Assembly (NCBI RefSeq): GCF_014643455.1
Contig: NZ_BMJM01000004.1
Span: 186,001 to 250,000 of the forward strand
Reading direction: 5' to 3'
DNA length: 64,000 nt
Source: Sandarakinorhabdus glacialis
GTDB taxonomy: Bacteria > Pseudomonadota > Alphaproteobacteria > Sphingomonadales > Sphingomonadaceae
Shown piece after piece: positions 19,363 through 31,400 of this stretch. The stretch's first letter is position 1; every line of letters starts with the position of its first letter. A program made the position numbers and the translations under genes. The notes under the pieces were generated by a model. It was given only the letters and a program-made list of their open reading frames with translations. It had not been told where the DNA came from and made no database searches.

Positions 19363-20897
19363 CTTGGAGATCCACGGCGAGACAGGTGTGCGAGGCGGAG
19401 GCCCAACCAAGAGGCCATCGCCACTCGATCTTTTCGAGTCAACGTCGCGAACCAGCCAACGCCGCCCGTCAAGATGATTACCAAGGCCAGACTTTCCCAG
19501 GTTGCCCGGACGGCGCTTGGAACCAGCATCCCCAGCAGTCCGATCGGCATCAACATCAGGGCTGGCCGCATCAGTGCCCGGACAAATACGCGCCACCCCG
19601 CCCGGGCGCCGGTAACTGACTTGAGCGGATCAAGCGCCAGCCAGGCAGCGACCCCGATACCGGCGCTAGCCAACGTGCCCAGCGCCACACCGGTGGCACC
19701 AAGCCAGATTCCAAGACCAATACTCAAGGCCAGATTCGCGATCGCCTCCAGCACAGGTCCTGGCCACCCCTTACCGTGCGTGTCGCTCGCTACAGAGCAG
19801 ATCACGTACATCATCACACTGGTTCGAACGAGAAACGCTACCATCAGGATCGACATTACCAGCGATGATCGGGCTGCATATTCGTGGCCGACCCACATTC
19901 TCAATATTGGCTCGTTGCACAGGATCAACGGTATGGCGACCATAAGCGTGAAGGTGGCGCCGAGGCGTAATCCTTCGTGCAGGAAGGTTTCCATTGCCTT
20001 GCCGTTGCCTGACACATGGATACGGGAGGCCACCGGCAGGAATGCGTTATAAATCGACCCAACGACACCGGCAAAGATAGCGGACGCTGTCGCCGCCACG
20101 GCAAAGAATGGAACAGTCGGAAAATCGATACGCCCGAGTACCACAAGATCAACGCCGTTTATTACTAACGCCGCGACCTGCCAAAGCAGCAATGTGGCGC
20201 TGAACGTCCAGATTCTTCTTGCCACCAATCGTGATGCCAAGGATCGTCGGACGACAACGTGCGACGAAAGGCGATTTTGTGCTGTGACCTGTGCACCGAA
20301 TATCAACAGATTTCCGGTCATGTGTGCAAGTGCAACTGCCATCAGGTTCGACGTAGCCACCGCCGCGATGACGATCAACGCACCTTGGGCGAGGCGACCG
20401 ACAAACACGATCGCATTTGGTACATGGCTCCTTTGTTCGCCCATGAATTGTCCGGTTATGACCCCACCCGGCATTGTCAGGGACGCGCCAGCACTGATGG
20501 TCAGCAACGCAAGCCCGCCCATCTGCTGCAAGGAAGACGGCACCTGTGGCAGCAATCGTGCGATATTCAGCCCCGCGATGGCCATCAGAGCGATCAGCAA
20601 CGCGCCGCCCAGTCCGGCGAGCACCAGAGCCGTGCTGACGTATTCATCGCGGTCGCCACCGTCGCCGCGAGCATTTGCGCTGGCTACATGGCGGGCGACG
20701 CTGATCTGTGCGACCGTCCCAAAAGCGGCCGCAATTGCAGTTACTTGCAAGACAATGACCCAAAGGCCGAAACTATCCGGGCTCAACGAGCGCGTTAAGA
20801 TCGGTGGCAGAACGACCGCAAGAATTGCCGGGGCCAATCCCCCTATGATGTTCCACGCAGCATTGAAACCGGCGCCGCGCCCTTGTTCCTGTTGCAC
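19359..20897 (-). CDS. Wzx-like polysaccharide flippase
   Basis: A 512-residue protein with about twelve to fourteen membrane helices of the MATE/polysaccharide-transport superfamily. It opens with NIIGGLAPAILAVVLPPILT and has the family's SPDSFGLWVIVLQ segment. It would flip the lipid-linked repeat unit to the periplasm for the Wzy-like polymerase. GTG 20897 lies two bases after the methyltransferase stop and is preferred; the longer frame to 21077 lies inside that gene. Confidence 0.85.
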   Translation of the reverse strand: MQQEQGRGAGFNAAWNIIGGLAPAILAVVLPPILTRSLSPDSFGLWVIVLQVTAIAAAFGTVAQISVARHVASANARGDGGDRDEYVSTALVLAGLGGALLIALMAIAGLNIARLLPQVPSSLQQMGGLALLTISAGASLTMPGGVITGQFMGEQRSHVPNAIVFVGRLAQGALIVIAAVATSNLMAVALAHMTGNLLIFGAQVTAQNRLSSHVVVRRSLASRLVARRIWTFSATLLLWQVAALVINGVDLVVLGRIDFPTVPFFAVAATASAIFAGVVGSIYNAFLPVASRIHVSGNGKAMETFLHEGLRLGATFTLMVAIPLILCNEPILRMWVGHEYAARSSLVMSILMVAFLVRTSVMMYVICSVASDTHGKGWPGPVLEAIANLALSIGLGIWLGATGVALGTLASAGIGVAAWLALDPLKSVTGARAGWRVFVRALMRPALMLMPIGLLGMLVPSAVRATWESLALVIILTGGVGWFATLTRKDRVAMASWLGLRLAHLSRRGSPS

Positions 20898-20899
20898 AG

Positions 20900-21577
20900 C
20901 TAGGCCGGCCTGTGGCCGAACAGCGCAATCTGAGTGCAAAACAGGTGCTCGCTTGCGCCGCCTGTCACGAGGTTGATCGTTCGTGCTGCCTTGCCAAAAC
21001 CGCCGGATGGTCCGACCCGATCCACGACAAAACCGGCTTCGGTGAACATGCGGCGAAAGCTGGCCGGGGTGAACCAACGCAGATGGGTACGATCCATGAC
21101 CCCAATTTCCGAATAGTCAAAGCGGCCGGTGAACAAGGCGCCAATAACGCGCCAGTGGCTAATGTTCGGTGAAGTGGCAACCATGATCCCGGACGGCTTC
21201 AGGAGTTTTACAAGCCGAGCAACAACGGCCCATGGATCGACGAGGTGTTCCAGGACTTCGCTTATGATGATGACATCAAGAGAGGACTCCTCGTACGGCA
21301 ACTTCATGATTTCAACATTACCGACCAGAACCTCGGTCAGTACCGCGCCGGCCCGAGCCGCTGCCACGGGTTCAATCTCAATGCCGTAATAGCGGCCACA
21401 TTTCCCAGTTTCGAGCGCGAGTGCACCGGTACCCCCGCTTCCACAACCAATCTCGAGGATAGTGGCGCCTGGAGCATGAGGTAGTTGTGCGACTAGGGAG
21501 TGGCGGGCGCCGCTAAAGTAATGCGACGGCTTGGCCGAATAGCTTTGATCGATCGCGTTCATACTGCCATTATGCAT
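20900..21577 (-). CDS. SAM-dependent methyltransferase
   Basis: A 225-residue class I methyltransferase. Motif I is ILEIGCGSGGTGALAL, followed by an acidic residue in YYGIEIEP, and ISEVLEHLVDP marks the later strand. It lies in the polysaccharide operon and may methylate a sugar or the chain end. ATG 21577 overlaps the preceding gene by eight bases; ATG 21562 is an equally good start. Confidence 0.85.
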   Translation of the reverse strand: MHNGSMNAIDQSYSAKPSHYFSGARHSLVAQLPHAPGATILEIGCGSGGTGALALETGKCGRYYGIEIEPVAAARAGAVLTEVLVGNVEIMKLPYEESSLDVIIISEVLEHLVDPWAVVARLVKLLKPSGIMVATSPNISHWRVIGALFTGRFDYSEIGVMDRTHLRWFTPASFRRMFTEAGFVVDRVGPSGGFGKAARTINLVTGGASEHLFCTQIALFGHRPA

Positions 21578-22370
21578 TGACTATGGACTCATATCCGACC
21601 GCTTTGGCCAGCGCGACGACGTCCGTGACGCGTGGCGGCTCTATTCCGGATCGCTTAATCATGCGGCGGCTGTACCACCAGTGACGCGCCCGCGCGCGAA
21701 AAAGCGGCAAGCCAGCGTGGGTGATCGTCGTCATGGATGTTACGATGGGCAGTCGAACTGCCCATTTTTTCTGCAGGAAGCGATACCCAGCCGTGAAGCC
21801 GCCTGCGAGACTAACAACCGGAATGGTGTTGTGCACGACCGGGGCCTGGATCACATGAGCGCTGCGACCTGCCGAAGCCGCCATCTGCACGATGTCGGTT
21901 CCGTACATGTGAAAATGGGGCAGATCTGGATCGAATGACAATCCGGCGTTCGTTCTCAAGATCAGTACGACCTCATCGAGCGATGCAATAGCGCCGGACA
22001 AGCCGCCATCACCGACCAATTCAAGCTGCTGGTCGCCGGACCATATCCGGCCGAGGTGCTTACCTTCTCGGGTAATTCCATAGACGCCCATGACTGCCCA
22101 GTCGGGCGACTCCTGGTCTAGGCGAAGGGCTTCCGATAATATCAGGGCAACCCAGCCCGCCGGCAGATACACATCCTGATGAACAAAAATGACCAGATCA
22201 GCCGTTGTTTCTGACAGGACCGTATTGTAGGCGGCCGAAGCCGATTCCGCTGCGCGCACAGGAATGAACTTGACGCGACCTGACGTCAGATCGGGCGACA
22301 GAGCCAATGTGTCTGCTAATATTTGCTCATTGTTAACCGCTGCCGCTATGACCACGGATCGGTGTGACAT
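21570..22370 (-). CDS. Glycosyltransferase family 2-like protein
   Basis: A 266-residue GT-A-like protein beginning SVVIAAAVNNEQILADTL, with DLVIFVHQDVYLPAGW as the putative metal/DxD region and LPHFHMYGTDIVQMA in the acceptor half. This resembles the atypical GT2 group that carries an FxHQD motif. ATG 22370 fits the domain start; the longer frame to 22478 overlaps the upstream gene. The role in repeat-unit assembly is inferred from the operon. Confidence 0.75.
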   Translation of the reverse strand: MSHRSVVIAAAVNNEQILADTLALSPDLTSGRVKFIPVRAAESASAAYNTVLSETTADLVIFVHQDVYLPAGWVALILSEALRLDQESPDWAVMGVYGITREGKHLGRIWSGDQQLELVGDGGLSGAIASLDEVVLILRTNAGLSFDPDLPHFHMYGTDIVQMAASAGRSAHVIQAPVVHNTIPVVSLAGGFTAGYRFLQKKWAVRLPIVTSMTTITHAGLPLFRARARHWWYSRRMIKRSGIEPPRVTDVVALAKAVGYESIVNA

Positions 22371-22455
22371 GCGTCGATCCTCCAGATGCTCGGATGGCGG
22401 TTTCCTAACCGCAGCTATCCCCCGGTGCAAGCAAAGCCTGTTGGTCGCAGCGTCG

Positions 22456-23295
22456 TTACACTGCCTGCATGACGACAAAAAACTCCTGATCGAACACCGC
22501 AGTTTGATGAACCCGGACCGGTATCAGTCTGATCAACTGCGTCGTGGCCAGTGCCCTCATCACATCTAGAAAACCTTCAGGCGTGAAGTACCAGGCGTGG
22601 ACATCGACATACTCGCCATCGGCCGAATGTTTTTGTTCGGTCATGGCGGCATCGATTTCACTCTGTTCTCGATTCGAGCGCGGCTTTTTGCCATGAAAGC
22701 CAAGCCAGTGGGAGATTGCGCTATTGTGCGTTGTGAAGAGACTGTGGAGAAGTACGGAGCGTGCGCTATGAGTTCGGGCTTGGGTCGCCGCGTCGATGAC
22801 TTCAGCGATAGTGGTCTCCGGAATGAAGTGGTCAAAGCAGAAGCGTTTATCGGGAACAATCATCAAATACTGGCCACCAAGTGCCAGAATATTTCGCACA
22901 GCTTGCAAGTGCGCAATTAGGTCGGGCTGATGTTCGATCACATGGCTACTGAAAATGGTGTGGAACTTGCGGTCCACGATGCGAAGATCACCGTTATATG
23001 AAACAAAATCGATCGGGGGGCATCGATCTGGCGAACGACCATGGGCAATAGCTCGCTGCTTGAGATCGTTTTGATCGAGCACGTCGAAGTAGGAAACATT
23101 AGTGCCTTCGAACTGGGGACAGTCGAATGGTCCGATTTCGAGAACCGAACCGGCGGTATCTATTCCTGCCAGAAAATCAGCGCGCGTCGTCGGGGGCGCC
23201 ATGCCATCCGGATAGGCCCGAAGGCCGGCAGCAGCGCGCGCGACCAACTTCACGGTGCGCAGCGCCAGCCGACGCGATCGTTTCACCAGCGACAT
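22456..23295 (-). CDS. Class I methyltransferase
   Basis: A 279-residue protein with SVLEIGPFDCPQFEG as a degenerate motif I and FHTIFSSHVIEHQPDLI as the typical post-motif segment of type-11 methyltransferases. It is the first gene of the leftward polysaccharide operon, and 85 bases separate it from the next gene. The substrate is unknown; sugar or lipid-linked glycan methylation is likely from context. Confidence 0.78.
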   Translation of the reverse strand: MSLVKRSRRLALRTVKLVARAAAGLRAYPDGMAPPTTRADFLAGIDTAGSVLEIGPFDCPQFEGTNVSYFDVLDQNDLKQRAIAHGRSPDRCPPIDFVSYNGDLRIVDRKFHTIFSSHVIEHQPDLIAHLQAVRNILALGGQYLMIVPDKRFCFDHFIPETTIAEVIDAATQARTHSARSVLLHSLFTTHNSAISHWLGFHGKKPRSNREQSEIDAAMTEQKHSADGEYVDVHAWYFTPEGFLDVMRALATTQLIRLIPVRVHQTAVFDQEFFVVMQAV

Positions 23296-23387
23296 TTAAA
23301 CACGTGCTCCAAATTGCGACTGGAGGAAAAGATCCCGGCAGCGATCCATACCTGTCTCGGATGAGCCGGACGGATGTTGAGGCCTCT

Positions 23388-23591
23388 ATGACGCTTCGCG
23401 GCGCCTATCTCAACAGGTTGGTGCCCTGGTGCTATCTCCAATGGCTCTACGACAAGCTCCACCTGCCATTGCGGGCGGGAGCGTGCCGCGCTATCGCGGC
23501 GACCTTCAGACCGGGTTCACGACTTGAAACAAGGGTAAACAAGTTGCGTGCACGGAATTCGGCGCCGTTGAACGACGCCGGTAAGCGATAG
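23388..23591 (+). CDS. Possible small protein of unknown function
   Basis: A 67-residue frame with GAGG five bases before ATG 23388. It is basic, has an aromatic N-terminal stretch (LVPWCYLQWLYDKL) and no recognised domain. It could be a true small gene, or the remains of a larger one trimmed between the two divergent methyltransferase genes. An in-frame ATG at 23361 is also available. Confidence 0.3.
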   Translation: MTLRGAYLNRLVPWCYLQWLYDKLHLPLRAGACRAIAATFRPGSRLETRVNKLRARNSAPLNDAGKR

Positions 23592-23613
23592 CGCGAAGCG
23601 AGAAAGGGTATCG

Positions 23614-24387
23614 ATGCCAGCCAGAGACTGGATAATGGGCGCCAAGAGCCGGCTTCACCGAGTTCTCGGTCTGCCGCCGCTGTATCCCAGCTTTGACGAT
23701 GCGCAAGTTTCGGTCGACCGGGCGTTTGCGGAGTCGGAACAAGGCACATTGACGGATGTGTTCTTCTCGCAAAAGGGGCGCCGGGTGCATAAGTGGGTGC
23801 ATTATCTGGGCATCTACGAACGGTATCTGAAAGGTTATCGCGGCACCGACTTCAAGATGCTGGAGATCGGCGTCAACAAGGGTGGATCACTCGATTTGTG
23901 GCGCGACTATTTTGGACCAACAGCTACGATATTCGGGATCGATATCGATCCCGCCTGCGCTGACAATGTGACTGCACCCAACCAAGTGCGTATCGGATCT
24001 CAAGACGATCCGGTATTTCTAAAGCGCGTCATCGCGGAACTCGGCGCGCCTGACATCATTCTCGACGATGGCTCGCACATCGGACGGCATCAGCGCGCGA
24101 GTTTCGACATCCTGTTTCCGCTACTTAAGGATAATGGCCTTTACATTATCGAAGACATGCACTCGGCGTATTGGCACGGCCTGTATGAGGGCGGTTTCAG
24201 GCGTAGGGGAACAGCGATCGAGCACGTCAAGGATATGATCGACGACATGCACGCCTGGTATCATAATCATGGCACGGTGTCGCCAGCGCGCGACCAGATC
24301 GGTGCGATTCATGTACACGATTCCATAACAATCATCGAAAAGGTTGCCGCGAAGGCCCGACCGACGCGGGTAATGGTTCCAAGCTGA
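23614..24387 (+). CDS. CmcI/cephalosporin hydroxylase-family methyltransferase
   Basis: A 257-residue protein with MLEIGVNKGGSLDLWRDYF as motif I, IFGIDIDP, and IILDDGSHIGRHQ in the metal-site region. These are marks of the CmcI/rhamnosyl O-methyltransferase-like family. AAAGGG precedes the ATG. Divergent from the main operon and 84 bases before manC, it may O-methylate a sugar such as rhamnose in the polysaccharide. This is inferred from context and family. Confidence 0.8.
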   Translation: MPARDWIMGAKSRLHRVLGLPPLYPSFDDAQVSVDRAFAESEQGTLTDVFFSQKGRRVHKWVHYLGIYERYLKGYRGTDFKMLEIGVNKGGSLDLWRDYFGPTATIFGIDIDPACADNVTAPNQVRIGSQDDPVFLKRVIAELGAPDIILDDGSHIGRHQRASFDILFPLLKDNGLYIIEDMHSAYWHGLYEGGFRRRGTAIEHVKDMIDDMHAWYHNHGTVSPARDQIGAIHVHDSITIIEKVAAKARPTRVMVPS

Positions 24388-24391
24388 ACAA

Positions 24392-24422
24392 GCCAAGCAT
24401 GGTGCACGGCTGTGTGCTTGGC
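24392..24422 (+). terminator. Hairpin between the CmcI-like gene and manC
   Basis: GCCAAGCA pairs with TGCTTGGC around a 15-base loop. No T run follows, so it may be an attenuator or mRNA-end structure rather than a strong terminator. Confidence 0.35.
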
Positions 24423-24471
24423 ATTGACTGAAGGCATGCCGCGCAAGACGTGGCGGATCGGAAACTCCTGA

Positions 24472-25917
24472 ATGAATCCTATTGGCCTCTCGAACGTATT
24501 TCCCGTCGTGTTGTCAGGGGGAACGGGGACGCGATTGTGGCCATTGTCGCGAGCCCTGCATCCCAAGCAGTTGTTGGCTGTGACAGGTGGCGAGTCGATG
24601 ATGCAGGGCACGATACGGCGGTTTCCCTCAAACGATGGGTTCGAGGCGCCGATCATTGTGGGCAGCGAAACGCTGCGATTCTTGATCGCGGACCAGCTCG
24701 AGGAGTTTGGGGTCGTGCCGACTTCGATTATATTAGAGCCGGCGGGGCGCAACACGGCGGCGGCGATCGCGCTTGCGGCGCATGTGGCGCTGGCTGCGGA
24801 TTCCGATGCGGTGCTGGTCGTGGCGCCGTCCGACCATGTCATATCGGACTATGTGGCGTTTCGGACCGCGGTCGAGATTGCGCTGCCGGTAGCGCGGAGC
24901 GGGCAATTGGTGACTTTCGGCATTCGGCCCAATGCTCCCGAGACCGGCTATGGCTATATCGAACTGGGTGCACCGCTCGGCGATGTTGCGGGGGCGCATG
25001 CGGTTGCGCGGTTTGTCGAGAAGCCGGATGAACCGACGGCGCGAGGGTTTCTGGATGCGGGAAACTATGCCTGGAACAGCGGAATTTTCGTGTTCAGCGC
25101 AGCTACCTACATGGCCGAACTCGAGACCTATGCTCCCGGTGTAGCGGCTGCTTGTGCGGCAGCGATGGCAGGTTCGCAAAGGGATGGCCTGTTCATCCGC
25201 CCCGAACCTGCTGCGTTCGAGGCCAGCCCCTCAATATCAATCGATTATGCAGTCATGGAGCATACTACGAAAGCGGCTGTGGTGCCGGTTTCGATGGGTT
25301 GGTCCGACGTCGGTTCGTGGGCGGCGCTTTGGGAAATCTCCCAGCAGGACAAAAATGGCAATGCATTCGCCGGCGATGTGGTCTCGGTCGATTCGCACGG
25401 CTGCCTTGTCAGGGTCGACAATGGGCCTGCGGTGGCGATCGTCGGCGTCAGCGACCTCGTCGTCGTCTCAACGGCCGATGCAATCCTTGTCGTACCGCGT
25501 AGCCGGGCGCAGGAAGTCAAATCGGTTGTCGAGGAACTTGGTGCGCGCGATAGCCAGAGGCACTTGCTGCATACGGTCGTGCACCGGCCGTGGGGCACTT
25601 ACGAGAACATCGATATTGGGGCGACATTTCAAACCAAGCGGCTGGTGGTCAAACCGGGTGGGCTATTGTCGCTGCAGTTGCACCACCATCGATCCGAACA
25701 TTGGGTTGTCGTGTCCGGGTCAGCGATCGTGACGATCGGCGGCGTCGAGCGGGCGGTTGAGACCAACGAGTCGGCATATATTCCGGTAGGGATCCAGCAC
25801 CGGCTCGAAAACCGCAGCGACGTGCCGTTGCACCTGATCGAAGTGCAATGCGGCGACTACCTTGGCGAGGACGACATCGTGCGATTCGAAGACAAATATG
25901 CCAGGGTTCCTCAGTAA
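24472..25917 (+). CDS. manC: Mannose-1-phosphate guanylyltransferase / mannose-6-phosphate isomerase
   Basis: A bifunctional 481-residue enzyme that makes GDP-mannose. The nucleotidyltransferase signature GGTGTRLWPLSR is at residues 16-27 and APSDHVI marks its active-site strand; FVEKPDEPTA follows. The C-terminal cupin (LSLQLHHHRSEHWVVVSG) is the isomerase domain. It supplies Gmd and Rmd. It converges on gyrB with only 15 bases between the stops. Confidence 0.96.
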   Translation: MNPIGLSNVFPVVLSGGTGTRLWPLSRALHPKQLLAVTGGESMMQGTIRRFPSNDGFEAPIIVGSETLRFLIADQLEEFGVVPTSIILEPAGRNTAAAIALAAHVALAADSDAVLVVAPSDHVISDYVAFRTAVEIALPVARSGQLVTFGIRPNAPETGYGYIELGAPLGDVAGAHAVARFVEKPDEPTARGFLDAGNYAWNSGIFVFSAATYMAELETYAPGVAAACAAAMAGSQRDGLFIRPEPAAFEASPSISIDYAVMEHTTKAAVVPVSMGWSDVGSWAALWEISQQDKNGNAFAGDVVSVDSHGCLVRVDNGPAVAIVGVSDLVVVSTADAILVVPRSRAQEVKSVVEELGARDSQRHLLHTVVHRPWGTYENIDIGATFQTKRLVVKPGGLLSLQLHHHRSEHWVVVSGSAIVTIGGVERAVETNESAYIPVGIQHRLENRSDVPLHLIEVQCGDYLGEDDIVRFEDKYARVPQ

Positions 25918-25932
25918 CCCTGGGAAGCGCCC

Positions 25933-28458
<2,526 letters not shown>

Positions 28459-28668
28459 TCAGTCGGGTGCGGGGGGCGTTAGGGGCGGCCTGGTCACGCC
28501 GTCATCGTGATCATCGTCGTTATCGTCGTCGTCACGATCGACGGTGTAGTCTTCGTCGGTCTCGTCCTCGGGAACGGACGGAATGTCTTCGGATTTGATA
28601 CTGTCCGGATTGCCTGCGGCGGGGTTGCCCGCGAGGTCGGGGCCATCATCGTTCTTGGGATCGGGCAT
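28459..28668 (-). CDS. Small acidic, probably disordered protein
   Basis: A 69-residue protein with a run of aspartates near its end (VDRDDDDNDDDHDDGV), further acidic clusters, and proline-rich termini. It has no signal peptide, no membrane segment and no recognised domain. It sits between recF and gyrB on the same strand and could be co-transcribed with them. Its strong negative charge would suit a DNA mimic or a binder of a basic protein, but that is speculation; it may also be a minor conserved hypothetical. Confidence 0.6.
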   Translation of the reverse strand: MPDPKNDDGPDLAGNPAAGNPDSIKSEDIPSVPEDETDEDYTVDRDDDDNDDDHDDGVTRPPLTPPAPD

Positions 28669-28719
28669 AGGGCTTGCTCCTTCGGTTATGGAACGAGCGG
28701 CGTGGTGCGTGGGTTCCGG

Positions 28720-29793
28720 TCAGTCGGAAGGCGCGGATTCGATGCGCAGGCGCGTAGCGTCGGGGCCGACGTCGGTGAAGAGCGCAGCGTCGGTGCCGGT
28801 CATCCAGACTTGCGAGCCGGTGGCGGCAAGGCGACTAAAAAGCGCGGCGCGGCGCCGAAAATCGAGGTGGGCGGCGATCTCGTCGAGCAGCAGAAGCGGC
28901 GGCTGGCCAGTGCGCTGCGCGACGAGTTCGGCATGGGCGAGGACTATGGCGATCAGCAGCGCCTTTTGCTCGCCGGTCGAACCGCGGGCGGCGGCTTCGC
29001 CCTTGCCGGCGTGGGTGACGAGCAGGTCGCTGCGGTGCGGGCCGATGAGGGCACGGCCGGCAGCGGCGTCGGCGCTGCGGCTACGGGCGAGAGCGGCGGC
29101 GAGATCGGCGGAGTCGCCGCCGCCGAGGGCAATCAGCGGGCGGGCGAAGACGGTGTCGCTTTCGACGGCGAGGCGGTCGGCGAGCGCGTCGACGGTTTCG
29201 GCGCGGGCGTCGGCGATGGCGGCGCCGTGCTCGGCCATGGCGGTTTCGAGCGCGGTGAGCCAGTGCGGATCGGCGGGCGCCTCGCCGGTCAGCAAGCGGG
29301 TGCGGGCGCGCATCGCGGCGTCGTAGCGGATCGATTCGCGGGCGTGGCCGGGGTGGAGGGCGAGCACCAGCCGGTCGAGGAAGCGCCGCCGCGCCGCCGG
29401 TGTGTCGGCGAAGATGCGGTCCATCGCGGGGGTAAGCCAGACCAGCGCCAGCCAGTCGCCAAGCGTTGCTGCGGTCGAGGTGGCGCCGTTGATGCGGACC
29501 TGGCGGCGCTCGGGGGCGGCGGCGACGGTGCCGGTGCCAATTTCGACGGGGCCGCCGGCGGCATCGAGGGTGGCGGCGACGGTCCAGCCGCCGGGGCCGC
29601 TGCTGCGCGCCGCGTCGGAGAGGGCGACACCGCGCAGGCCGCGACCGGGACCCAGCAGCGAGATTGCGTCGAGGATGTTGGTCTTGCCGGCGCCGTTTTC
29701 GCCGGTGATGACGATGGCGCCTGGGCCGGCGTCGATCGCCAGCGCGGCATGCGAACGAAAATCGGTCAGCGCGAGGCGGGTGACGGCGGGCAT
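28720..29793 (-). CDS. recF: DNA replication and repair protein RecF
   Basis: A 357-residue SMC-like ATPase that loads RecA at single-strand gaps. It opens [15 protein letters not shown], with Walker [10 protein letters not shown] at residues 31-39 and the late Walker B region [14 protein letters not shown]. It lies 23 bases after the photolyase stop and 51 bases before the acidic gene. The head-and-coil length matches the family. Confidence 0.95.
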   Translation of the reverse strand: MPAVTRLALTDFRSHAALAIDAGPGAIVITGENGAGKTNILDAISLLGPGRGLRGVALSDAARSSGPGGWTVAATLDAAGGPVEIGTGTVAAAPERRQVRINGATSTAATLGDWLALVWLTPAMDRIFADTPAARRRFLDRLVLALHPGHARESIRYDAAMRARTRLLTGEAPADPHWLTALETAMAEHGAAIADARAETVDALADRLAVESDTVFARPLIALGGGDSADLAAALARSRSADAAAGRALIGPHRSDLLVTHAGKGEAAARGSTGEQKALLIAIVLAHAELVAQRTGQPPLLLLDEIAAHLDFRRRAALFSRLAATGSQVWMTGTDAALFTDVGPDATRLRIESAPSD

Positions 29794-29816
29794 TGCGGCA
29801 GGTGTAGCGGCTCGCT

Positions 29817-31400
29817 TCAGCCGGCAACAGCCTGACTGTCTGCGGGCTGGTCGGCAACGGCCCAGCCGCGTGCGCCACCGGGCAGGCTGGCCATGAATGC
29901 GGCGGCCTGGCTTCGGATGGCGACCTGTTCGCCGGGGTCGAAGCGGTCCCAGCCGTTATACATGCGCCAAAGCCGCTGGTTGCCCTTGAGCTTGTCGCGG
30001 TGGCGAGCGAGGAAATCCCAATACAGACTGTTGAATGGGCAGGCGCCCGGCCCGGTGCGCTGCTTGACATTGTAGGCGCAGGGTTGGCAATAATCGGACA
30101 TGCGGTTGATGTAGGCGCCGCCGCCGGCATAGGGTTTCGAGCCCATCAGGCCACCGTCGGCGAACTGGCTCATGCCGATCACGTTGGGGGCTTCGACCCA
30201 TTCATAGGCGTCGTCGTAAACGACCAGATACCATTCATGGACCTGCGCCGGGTCGGCGCCGATGAGCATCGCGAAGTTGCCGAGGACCATCAGGCGCTGG
30301 ATATGATGTGCATGGGCATTGCGCTTGGTGGCGCCGATCGACTGCTGCATGCAGTTCATGTCGGTGTCGCCGGTCCAGTAGAAATCGGGGAGATCGCGGA
30401 CGGCGCTGAGGTGGTTGCGCTGCGTGTAGTCGCGGCCGGCGATCCAGTGGATGCCGCGGACATATTCGCGCCAGCCGAGGATCTGGCGGATGAAGCCTTC
30501 GGCGGCGTTGATCGGCACGTCGCCGGCGCGATAGGCGGTCTCGGCGGCACGGCAGACTTCCATCGGCAGCAGCAGGCCACAGTTGATCAGCGACGAGAGT
30601 TCGCTGTGGAAGAGATGGTCCTCGCCGCGGATCATGGCGTCCTGGAAGTCGCCGAAGTTGGACAGGCGATAGTCGATGAAATCGGCGAGGCATTCGAGCG
30701 CCTGGGCGCGGGTGACGGCGTGGGCGAAAGGCAGGAGATCGCCGAAATGGTCGCCGAAGCGGTCGGCGACGAGGGTGAGCACGTCTTGGGTAATGGCGTC
30801 GGGTTCGTAGGTCGGGAGCGGCGGATAGACCTGCGTCTTGCCGGGCGTCTTGCGGTTTTCGGCGTCGAAGTTCCAGCTGCCGCCGTCGGGGCCGCCGTTC
30901 GTCATCAACAGGCCGGTCTGCTGGCGCATGCCGCGGTAGAAATCCTCCATGACGACGCGCTTGCGGCGTTCGGCCCAGCCGGCGAATTCGGCGCGCGAGG
31001 TCAGGAAGCGGTCGTCGGGGAGGATGGTGCAGGGCAGGCCGGTGAGGTTGGTCCAATCGGCCTGGGCGTCGATGACGCGCCATTCGCCGGCCTCGGTAGT
31101 GACGATGCGACTGGCCTTGTGGCGTATAGCGGCGCGCGCGACTTCGGTGCTGAAGTTGTGGGTGTTGGCGGAATCGTCGAGCCGGATGTAATCGACGGTC
31201 CAGCCATTGGCACAGAGTTCATCGGCGAAGTGGCGCATTGCCGAGAACAGGAAGGCGATCTTTTTCTGGTGGTGGCGGACGTAGGTCGCCTCGGCGGTGA
31301 CTTCCATGATCAGGATTACGGTGCCGCTACGGAGAACCGATTGCAGCGACGCGAGGCTGTGGCTCAGCTGATCGCCGAGAAGCGGGACGAGGATTGTCAT
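29817..31400 (-). CDS. phrB: Iron-sulfur (6-4) photolyase/cryptochrome, PhrB type
   Basis: A 527-residue flavoprotein of the bacterial FeS-BCP group that repairs UV (6-4) photoproducts or acts as a light sensor. The four cysteines expected for a [4Fe-4S] cluster are at 350 (DMNCMQQ), 438 and 441 (YCQPC) and 454 (GACPF), the same numbers as in Agrobacterium PhrB, and the paired histidines 365-366 (HAHHIQRL) correspond to its catalytic His366. The N-terminal antenna domain starts [14 protein letters not shown]. It is divergent from a LuxR-type regulator gene across 541 bases, and recF follows closely. Confidence 0.93.
   Translation of the reverse strand: MTILVPLLGDQLSHSLASLQSVLRSGTVILIMEVTAEATYVRHHQKKIAFLFSAMRHFADELCANGWTVDYIRLDDSANTHNFSTEVARAAIRHKASRIVTTEAGEWRVIDAQADWTNLTGLPCTILPDDRFLTSRAEFAGWAERRKRVVMEDFYRGMRQQTGLLMTNGGPDGGSWNFDAENRKTPGKTQVYPPLPTYEPDAITQDVLTLVADRFGDHFGDLLPFAHAVTRAQALECLADFIDYRLSNFGDFQDAMIRGEDHLFHSELSSLINCGLLLPMEVCRAAETAYRAGDVPINAAEGFIRQILGWREYVRGIHWIAGRDYTQRNHLSAVRDLPDFYWTGDTDMNCMQQSIGATKRNAHAHHIQRLMVLGNFAMLIGADPAQVHEWYLVVYDDAYEWVEAPNVIGMSQFADGGLMGSKPYAGGGAYINRMSDYCQPCAYNVKQRTGPGACPFNSLYWDFLARHRDKLKGNQRLWRMYNGWDRFDPGEQVAIRSQAAAFMASLPGGARGWAVADQPADSQAVAG

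Noticed and set aside
28500-28545. A short ATCGTC/GTCATC-rich tract considered as a DNA repeat
   Set aside because: It encodes the Asp run of the acidic protein, so it is coding low complexity rather than a CRISPR or tandem array.
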